Origin: Ornithodoros turicata
Taxonomy: Eukaryota > Arthropoda > Arachnida > Ixodida > Argasidae
Direction of reading: 5' to 3'
Length of the DNA stretch: 64,000 bases
Assembly: GCF_037126465.1 (NCBI RefSeq)
Contig: NC_088202.1
Span: 86,780,160 to 86,844,159, forward strand
Both the position numbers and the translations under genes were made by a program. Shown here piece after piece: positions 1-10,400 of the stretch (within the stretch, counting starts at the first letter, position 1; each line of letters opens with the position of its first letter). The notes under the pieces were generated by a model. It was given only the letters and a program-made list of their open reading frames with translations, made no database searches and was not told the DNA's origin.

Positions 1-186
1 TATAGAGAACAGTTTCAACTAGCAGCTATCGCCAGTATACATTAAATGTAGTGCATATTGAAATAAAGCTCGGTGACCATTGTGACGTTCTATTTATCGA
101 TGGCAAAGTCTGTGCGCGTGTGTGCGGGGAGGGATCTCGCTAGTTGATTATGCTGAGGCTGGCAGAGGCGGATTTCTATAATGTCA

Positions 187-1250
187 TCACACTTTTACTG
201 ATCCAATAAGTAATTGTTTATTTTTTGAAGCAGTACCCAAGCCACTCATTATTTTTCCGGTTGGGGGAGAAAATAAGGTGCGCTCACTCCAAAATAAAAG
301 TGGTTCAAGTATGACTACGCAATGAAGGACCGTCTCGGATGGATACTGGAATAAAAACACCCAAGCATCCCCATTACTACTATAGTCCTCTAGTTGTATC
401 TCCGAGACAGCCACCAGATTAGAAGGAAGATAGTGCTCTCCGCCCATCAACTTGTCAATAAACTACGTCGGCATTGAAAGTGGCTGTAGCAAACCAGATA
501 CCCGCAGGACTCTGCCGACCCTTTCGGTTTCACATTTCTCTCCCTGCCAAAAGTTGGGAGCTCCGAACGTACGAAATCCGGTGGGACACCACGGGGAGGG
601 CCCGTCTGTCAGCGAACCGGAGCAGTAATAGCAGATGTTAGAGAAGTTCATCTCGCCTGGCGCAGTGGTCTCGTACAGCAAGGCAGGGGACCAGCCACGT
701 GGAAGGTGACAGCACAGGTGACGGGTGTGCACAACAGCTACGTTGTTCGTCGTTTTTCTAGTCCGCGTTCCAAGTGAGTTTTCAAAATCTTCCATCGTAT
801 ATTCTCCAAAGCAAAAGCGCATCATCTTAGCACACTGCTGCTTTGCGGCTTATCGTGTTAGTGATCCGCCTTGCATCCTCGCTAAGACGAAGATTTGCTC
901 GTAAAACTCAATGTTCAGTTCTCCAGTCTTCGATAGGAAATTTAACGTTTTTCTCCATCCTGGTGTTTCACTTTAGCCAAATCGAATTTAGTTGTGAATT
1001 CGCTGTGAATGTTCCTTCCTTTGTCCTCTGATAGGGTGCCAAATAGTAAACATGCGGCTACCTTGTGCGATGTACACTCCGGGTGCAATTTTACGGCAGT
1101 TGTGGTGTTTTGTCCCATGCACTGAGAGTTTGAGGTGCATTTCGACACATTCGGAAAGTAAAAATCCAAATTTCTTCCGTTAATTGCATAAGGAAGCTCA
1201 AGGCAGTCAAGCGCCGCCCGCGAAGGAGTGGAAGTCACCCGCGAAGGAAC
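187..1250 (-). CDS. candidate minus-strand gene of unknown function (about three exons)
   Basis: I do not recognise this product. Three neighbouring minus-strand open frames look protein-like: about 1250-973, 840-492 and 450-187. The first has Cys and N-glycosylation-type motifs (N-V-S, N-T-T) and can end at a GT donor (gtgaaa) after position 973. The second contains CCHLP and YYCSG cysteine groups and can start after an AG near 841, in the same phase. The third can start after 'gacaag' near 451 and stops at 187-189. Cysteine spacing suggests a secreted protein, but no signal peptide or start codon was found; a 5' exon would have to lie in the Hdc first intron or further right. It would be divergent to Hdc, whose ATG is at 1417. 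It could equally be chance open frames. Confidence is low. Confidence 0.25.
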
Positions 1251-1416
1251 ATTCCTATTTTGTCATTTGTTAGTACGTACTTGATAGACAGTATCGACTC
1301 AGCAGGTTAAAAATTCACAACTATCCATGTTTGCGGCACACTTCAAATATTTCTTGGAGTCGTTTTTATGAGGTTTCTTGACTGCATTTACATTTTCTGA
1401 TTTCCTGGTCCAGGGC

Positions 1417-4400
1417 ATGGATATGCAGGAGTATAGACGAGTAGGTAAGAATTTGATTTATTTATGTTACTTTTCGGTAACAATCGTTACTTTCATATGC
1501 CCTCTCCTCGAATCGTGTGAAGATTGAGAACGCCCATACAGGTGACGTGTGAGGGCTGATGAAAAGGCATGATAGGAAAACCTAATTCATGTTGACATAT
1601 GAGAACCCACTTTATCCTCTTATTACACAATAGTTCTAAAAGAAAGAGCATTCCAGTGACTTTTGCGTATACCTGAGACTAAATCCCCAATTAATTGGTC
1701 TTGGACATTTGGTGGAAGCACGTTTCACAGCACGGTGGGGCTTCCTTATGGTCGTCTACCAACACCTTCCCCAAATTAGTTCCTAAAAACAACAATAATT
1801 TGGAGCGTTTGCAGCAGGCTCCAAACAATTGACTGCCTGGTACACAAAATACCCCTCTCCGACCCCCTGGCCTTCCTCCCCCCACTTTTTTTTTTTCGTT
1901 CGGTTTTGCACCAGTCTCTTGCTTTTATCCGCTTGAATTGGGACTTGGGAGCAAACACAGACGTTGTACACATCAGCGGATATTCAATCGCATGAAATCA
2001 ATTTATATTCATGATAATTATTGAAGCACTTTACAATTAATTTTCAATAGAAATAGAAAAAGGCAGATGGGTTTTCGCTTTTTTAATTTTTTATCCGTAC
2101 GCGCCAGTTTCTCAAGCCTGGGAAACTTCAAAGTCTTTTGAAGTGCACCCAAAGTTTTAGCAGAGTAAGAGCCTGACTTTTTGGGGTTTTATTTTTGGCC
2201 AAATTCGGGGGTAAATATCGGGTGTATTCGGGTTAAATCCCGTTACGGCATATTCTGTCGTCAGGAATTCGGGTGTGTTCGGGTGATTTTTTTTGTTTAA
2301 TAACAATTTGTCTTAACATGGAACTAATGTTTAGCAATATTATCAAACTTTATTTTAATGCACGCTTATGAGTGTGCCACGCGACCCGGATGTTTTCGGG
2401 TAGATTCAGGTTAAACCCGAATTTTACAGATTTCGTTCGGGGGGTAAATATCGGGCGGATACGGGTTTAACCCTAAAAAGTCAGGCCCTAACTGTATAGA
2501 AAGGCGTGTTTACGGGAGGTAGCGGTCTGATCCGACTCGAATCCACACATGACACGCTATGTGACGGTGGCCAGGCAAAGAGATGGTGGATTACATCGCC
2601 GATTATCTGGAGAACATCCGGTCTCGTCGTGTGTTTCCTGACGTCAAGCCAGGATACATGCGAAACCTGTTGCCTACCCACGCTCCACAGAAGGGGGAGC
2701 CATGGACGGACATCTTCCGCGACATCGAAGATGTCATCATGCCAGGGGTACGTATGTCTGTAGTTTCCTACATTATCGAACATAATGAAGGTTATGCCGT
2801 GTGATGAAAATCATTCGATGCAGGTGTGATGGAGAATCAAACAATGCCAATAGCCGTTCTCATGGACCTCACGTTATCCGAGAATGAGCTGCTGCTATTG
2901 ATCGAACGAAAATGATTGCCAATTGCAATGCCCTTGCCTAGAAGTCAGTAACTGCGTTTACGTGGACAAGTATGGTGAATGAAAGACCCAGTCGACTAAT
3001 CTTCATGGTAGACTGGCAAGGGTTTACATGACAAGGCATCCGATAGTGTTGAGCTTCGGGCTCGTTGGTAATCCCATGACTGAGAAGTGCTGAGTGACGG
3101 AAGAGGCAAGAACGGACAGGCAGGAAACTCTATGCCGCGTTAACAGCAGCATTCCTGCATAAGATAGGTCCCCTGGCCTGCTGTTCCTCAAGCCGTAGCG
3201 CGCCCACGCTTTGTACTGCCGGGCTGACGAGAGATGTGCGAGTTGCCGCTATCGCACTTCTTTGGATTGGATTGCATTGCATTGCATTGCATAACAGAGC
3301 GCAGGTACACCACGTATCGCGGAACGGCAGCCAGTCCATCGAGGCTGAGGATTGAACACAGGGGAGATGGGACATAAAGCGGGCGCGCCGAAACAGTTAC
3401 AGGACACACGGACATTTTGCATTCCTCTATCTCTCAGAGTGCCCTGTAGGAGCTCGCCACGTTTTCGATTTTTGCGGTTGTCGAGAATACGGTATGAGAC
3501 CTCAGGACTTTGCTGTACAACTTACTAAACGAAATTAGTTATGGAATGTTATTAAGGCTGCGCCTGCTGGTAAACCAATATTGCGTCGAAGTCGGCAATA
3601 CCACAAATAGGTATATGCAGCGTAGTGTTTGAAGAAGAAAAAAGCGTAGCGTGGATTTATGAAAATTTTGGGCTGCTTCTCGAGACGCGCACTGTATGTC
3701 GATTTACATGCAGACGAGGGATCCACTTCTTTCGAGGATGTGATGCTGACACATATTCAGGTGCGTCAAATAGAAACTAGTCCACAAGGCCGGAAATTGT
3801 GTGTGTGTCCTTTTAGAGATTTTTTGTTGACGTCCACGAACCCATTGTCGCAATCCACCGATCACCCTCCTTGTCCTGCGAACCTTGCTTAGCCCTCTAG
3901 AAAATAACTATGTTGATTGATTATAGAATGTTGAAAAACATGGTCATCGCAACAGTTCGAAAGTTTGATAAGTGCCGTTTGTGTCACCAGGTTACCCACT
4001 GGCAGAGCCCACACATGCATGCCTACTTTCCCGCCCTCCATTCTCCGCCGTCGCTGCTGGGTGACATGCTCGCAGATGGAATCGGCTGCCTTGGCTTCAC
4101 TTGGGTAACTGTATTTCTGACATTTGTTGCAGCGCTCACTGCCTCCCACAGCGTGTCCATTGGCGAAAGTGCCATCGACTAAGTGCCAATAACACGTGCA
4201 ATGATGGATGAGAAATATGCATTTAAATGTATGTCACTCATGCGTTAGTTTTGTGGGTAATCGTCGTGTTTCTCATTCGTGCATTTATCTTATTACACCC
4301 ACCGAGAAATGAAATGAGCGTATGCATAGTGTTGCTGGTAGAAGAACGGTAGACGAAGCCAAGTTGGTAAATCAGTCTGACTCAAAACAGCTCAGATACC

Positions 4401-7400
4401 GCGTCTTCCGAAGGGGTCTTTAAAATATGTGTTCGCTGAGTTCGTATTGGAAGTCCTCAAACAACTTTTGGGAACCCACGAGTTTCATAAATATAAAATC
4501 TGGATACGATGGCAGAATACACAGGACGAGTATTGCTGGTAACTATACACACGACATAGTCTGCCCAAGCCTTGAAGGTGAAAATGTATTCAGCACATTT
4601 TATCTTCCTCGTCACTATTATTCCGGGATCTCCTACCACGACCTTTTATGTATATTCGATTCGAAAAGGATGGGTTTCCACCACATTTAGCAATGTGTTC
4701 TTACCGATGCTCAGAAAAACACTGCAGGGCACCGTGCATTGATGGATTCGACTGTTTCTCGCTACGTTTCATGTAAAGGCATCGAGCCCCGCATGCACTG
4801 AGCTGGAAACCATAGTGATGGATTGGCTGGCACAGATGCTTGGACTCCCGGATGAATTTCTGCATGTACGCTCAGTCTCCAAAGGTGGCGGAGTGATCCA
4901 GACGACGTCCAGCGAAGCCACATTCGTGGCTCTTCTCGCCGCGCGCACCGAGGCCATTCGTCGTTGCCACGAAGGTTCCCTGGACCTCGATGATGCCGAC
5001 CTTAATGGGCGCCTGGTCGCCTACTGTTCTGACCAAGTAGGATCATATACTGAATTTTCAATGACAAGACAAGCACAATATTGACGCCCTTGTTCGTCCA
5101 AAAGGAATGGATCAGATTCGTCTAAGATAGGAGCTATGGAGGGTGTGCTTTCGCTGCTGCTGTTGTTGTTGACGTTTATTTTATGTCATTGCTGATTTCG
5201 AATAACAAATACCAGTGCTGTAGAAATAGGGCAGAAAAGCATATCACACGATGCTTTTAGTACAAGCAAGCCACGATCTAAACGAAAGTCTTTTGCGAGA
5301 CTGCGAGTACGTAAGAAGTCGTTTACTCAGCTCTGCGTATCTCTATATTATTATTGCTTAGGCCCATTCTTCAGTTGAGAAAGCTGGACTAATTGGGTTA
5401 GTGAAAATGCACTACGTGGAATCAGATGAAAATCTAAGTCTCAGAGGGCATGACTTGAAAGAAGCCATGGATCGTGATCGCGCTAAAGGCCTCCTGCCAT
5501 TTTACGTGAGTTGTTTCATATTTGTAAGCGCCGCTGATCTCTTCCGATGCATGCTAATTTCTTCACCGAACAAACGTTTCGTACGTCCCACTTTCTCTGC
5601 TGCGCATAGGTCTGCGCAACGCTTGGTACAACTGGGGCATGCGCTTTCGACAACCTTCAAGAGATTGGAGAAATCTGTAAGTGATACTTCTTGGAAATAT
5701 TGTTCTACAGCTCCGTCTTTGCTTGAGATAGCTTCCCTCCCAATAACTTTGGGCCGTGGGTGAGTACTAGCAGTTAATGGTGAGGCAGCATGCTGCGTGT
5801 ACCCGCAATATCGCAACGCGTTAAATGGCATCAAAGTGGAAAAATAAAATACGCCTTGTGACAAGATAATTTGATATAATAAAGGGAGCTCGTGAATGAA
5901 ACTCTATCTAAGAGTTACGCGTGCTGAGAAAACCTCGGGGCGTCTACGGCTACGCAAATGTCGCTTTTCCGTTCTCTGAAGCTGAGGATCGTCTAAACTT
6001 GGATTTTACCAAATGGCGTAAACAATATTCAAGCTCGGGCTTCTTTGCATGACTAGGCGGTGTTTTCAGAGAATTACAGACAGAATGAAACTAAGGCAAC
6101 GGCCTACGAACGATCAATGCCGTCCTTTCCAGGCGCCGAAGAGCGCGTATGGCTGCACGTAGATGCAGCTTACGCAGGGTCAGCGTTCGTATGCCCGGAG
6201 TTCCGCCATTGGCTAAGAGGAATCCAGTACGCTGACTCGTTCGCCTTCAATCCTTCGAAATGGCTCATGGTGCATTTCGACTGCACAGCAATGTGGTATG
6301 GACACTAAACTATTCATCATGACATTATATTTGTCTATTGTAATAAATCCTTGAAAACGACATGATGATAATGGCATTAAAGGTTTTTCTCTCGTTTGAA
6401 GAAGTAACGTGCATTCTCTTATTACGCTTCACAGGGTTAGAAATAGCACCGCACTTCACCGTACGTTCAACGTCGATCCTCTGTACCTACAACACGAAAA
6501 TTCAGGTATCGCACTTGAGTAACATTTTGCATGATTACATGGTGTCCGCGATGTTTTCTGCAGAAAAAGAGTTCCCAAAGTAGAACATGAACAAACTATG
6601 TAGCATACCCATCGTACTGACCCATTGTGCTGACTTTACCAGGTCTTGCGGTGGATTACATGGTAAGGTTAACTTACGACAACTACAATATGATATCTGC
6701 TAACAAAGAAAAGTAAACGCTTACTCTGTTATGTACAGCATTGGCAGATACCGTTGAGCAAGCGGTTTCGAAGCCTCAAACTGTGGTTCGTACTCCGAAC
6801 GTATGGTGTTGAAGGTCTCCAGAGTCACATACGAAAGGTAGCTATGTCGTGGATACATTTAATTTTAGCATTTAATTTGATTATGGAAACTTAATCTCTC
6901 GATTTTCTCAATAGAATTTGTTGGGGTACAGCCACAACCTGTACTACCCGTAAAGATACATTGAACGATACACAGTTAAACTGTACTTACATTCAGGTAA
7001 ATTCGTCTACAATTAATTGCGAGATTGGTAAACGCAATTTAAATCCATTTGCAGCATGCATGTTGCCGAAATTATTTTATAACTCCCCTGCTTTGTGGTT
7101 GAGAGTTCAGCAAAGTATCTCGTACTTTTTCTTTTTTTCCTCGCATATGATATTATATTGAGTTATGATACGAATTCAATTGCAGCCTCACGTTTACATT
7201 CTTTCTTCTCCATGCAACATCACACCTGGTAGTTACTCAGGCTGCTTGATGCTACTGAAAGTAAAGTGACTTAAACTGCCTTACAAATCAGCTGAATAAG
7301 AAATTAGTTAATTAGTGTTAGTGTTAACTTATCTTAATTAATTAGTATATTCGTAAGAAATTGCATTCGGCAGTGATCCACTACTCCGAACACAGCTCCC

Positions 7401-10400
7401 CAAGGACGAAGGTTGCTAACCTTAGTTCCAGGAGCTGATAGTGGAATTTTTCTGTCAACGCATTGAACGCAAGAGTTGTCTCACAAAGTCCTGCACTCTT
7501 TAACCCATAATCTCCGACCCTTTAAGTACAATGCCAACAATGACTCTAACCGCAACTTAACTTAACAGCGAGCTGCATCGATTTCATTGTGATCCATAAC
7601 AACTGAATTATTTACAAGTAGTTGGTTGGTTGGTAAAAATATATGGGATTACAAGTAATGTTTGTGTGTGCTGGGCTGCAATAATAACAACAGATAAATC
7701 GTGACTCTATGACACGGTGTGATTCGCCGCTGGATAGCAGTACCCTGCCCCATTACATGCAATAAACCTCCGGAAGACTGCTGTATTATAATCAATTACA
7801 GTTTCATACTAATGTTGTATAACAGTTCAAGATACTTTCAGGGTGTAGAATTGGCGCAACTGTTCGAAGACCTCGTGCGCTCAGACAAGAGGTTTGAAAT
7901 CCCTGCCCCACGTCACCTGGGTCTAGTTGTCATCAGGCTCAAGGTGAGAACCTGTTCACGTACGTGCATTCTGGTCATTTGTTCTCGCTGTTGTTTCAAC
8001 TGCATGCCAGGGAAGAATGGAATCGAAATGAATGTACCTTGGCAAAGATAGCCGAGGGACTATATGCCTAATAAAAATGCAAGCGTCAAGGATAAATGCC
8101 AACGGAGTCAATGCGTATCACTGACTTTCTTGAGCGTTCGGTGAGATAACGTATCAAGCAGCTTTACGCCCCCATTCTTCTTGGGGGGAGGGGGGATTTA
8201 TTGGCAGAAAGAAAGAAGAAAAAGGAAAGAAGAAGGGGAAAGGTCAGCCAGGCAGCACGCTGGGCCGGGGCTACTATGGGGCCTCACCACTTGGTTGCAC
8301 GTTTTAATAGAGTAGTTTCTAGGGTTAACAGGACTATAGTCAGTGACAACGTAAGTCATACACTTGACCCCACCCCCACACAAGAATCGCTCCGCGCGCG
8401 CGAGTGTAGTGCGGCGCGGCCAAATGGGGACTGGGAGGAGAGAGAGAGAGAGCCGGCACAACATCGCGAAACGGGGGCGTCGTGCAAGGGCTGGTAGCCA
8501 ATCGCAGGAGCCTTCCATCCGGTCTCTCCAGAAGGGATCTACGAGGGTGGTTCCATAAGTTTCCGGCCCGACCAACTTTTAATAGTCATAGAGACGAAAC
8601 AAGTGTATCACTTTTCGACATAGTCACCCTTAACTTCGATGAACTTTTGACACCTTTCAAACAGCATTCTTATACCCTTGAAAAAATAGTCGGAAGTTTT
8701 GTCCGCAAAATGCTGGAAAACTGCCTCTCGCACCTCACTATCGTTTTGAAATCTCCGTCCTCTGAGATCCCTCTTCAAGTTTGAGAACAGGAAGTAGTCA
8801 CTCGGTGCCAAGTGTGGACGGTAGGGTGGGTGGTGGATTTCTTCGAAGCCGCACTGCTTCAGTGCAGCCTTGGCAACAGAAGCCGTGTGGACAAGGGCAT
8901 TGTCCTGGAGCAACCGGACACCTCGACTCAACCTGCCGCGCCTCTTTTCCTTGATGGCGTCTCGAAGTCGGTGCAAGAGTGAAGCATTATAAGTCGCATT
9001 CACTGTGGTGTTCCTCTCTTTGAAGTCGATGAGGAGGATCCCGTCACAATCCCAAAATGTTGTTGCCATGATCTTCTTTGTGGATTATGTGACCTTGGCT
9101 TTTCTTGAGGGTGCTTCTCCTGGTTTGCGCCATTCCATCGACTCCTTTTTCGAAAGGGGATCATAGTAGAGCACCATAGTCTCATCCCCTGTGACAATTG
9201 ACTTCAATATTTCTTCTTCGTTCTCTTGACAGAGCTCCAAAAACTCATTGGCACAGACGACGCGCTGTTGCTTTTGAACTGACGAGAGAAGTCGTGGCAC
9301 CCATCTCGCACTGACCTTTTTCATGTGAAGGCCCTCGCCGATGATGCGAAAAACGGTTGTTTTGGAAAGCCCCAGCCTTTCTGAGATTTCCTTCACCTTC
9401 AGACGCCTGTCGCTCAGCACTTCCTCCTCGACAAGAGACAAATTTTCTTGTGTCACCACTTCCACTGGACGACCATTGTGTGGATCATCTTCAATGAACT
9501 CTCGCCCCAGTCGAAACTGCTTAGCCCAGTCTTTTACCGTTGTGTACGACGGAGAGGCTTCCCTGTACACGTTGTCCACTCGCGCTTTAATTTCCTTAGG
9601 CGAAAGTCCCTCTTTTGTCAAGAATTTTATCACAGCGCGGTACTCGATTTTTCCATTTTAACTGAAGAGTGCACCCTGGGTGTTTGAAATGCCGCTCTCC
9701 AACCGACAAAAGCATGGAGAGGGTTGAGGGTGGTGCTCCGGCCCTCCAACAGATGGCGCCACGCGTCCTTGATCGCATTTTCAAATTCGCGCGCATTTTC
9801 TACCTCGGGTATAAAACTTATGGAACCACCCTCGTACGGTTTGTGATTGGCACGAAAGATGGGATTACAGTTACGAGCTTTCACGTATTTCTTTCTTTGA
9901 TCATAATTTTGTAGGGCCCCAACGCCTGGACAGAGAAGCTGTTGAAGCGCCTCAACGCAAATGGCAAACTCCACTGCGTGCCAGCAGCATTGAAGGGAAA
10001 ATATGTGATTCGCTTCACAGTCACGTCCCCACACACGACGGCAGAGGACATCCGACGCGACTGGAGTGTTATTCAAGCGACTGCTCTTGATGTGGCCCCA
10101 CACAAGGTCTCTCTAGCGGAGATCAAGAAGCACGACCCGGACTTCGGCACCAGCCTCTTGCTCGCCAACAGTCCCATGACGCCCAAGGTGGTCAACGGGA
10201 GTTTTGTTGCACTTTTTGAGGGTGACGACGCTCTTCGAGGCCTGCTTTCCCGCATGGGGGATCAGTTTGCCTTGACGACCAAAGACAGCCCTGCCCTCCG
10301 TCGACGTGTACGAGGTCTTATGCTCAGTCAAAAGCAGTACAGTCTAGATTCACGAATGGACCTCATGAGTAGCATGGCGGCGTCCTCTCCAGGAGGTAGG

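Noticed and set aside
9341..9661. + strand frame of 106 codons over mariner copy 1 (and its equivalents at 16410-16757 and 29675-30016)
   Set aside because: It is the antisense of the conserved transposase N-terminus and recurs only because the element is repeated.
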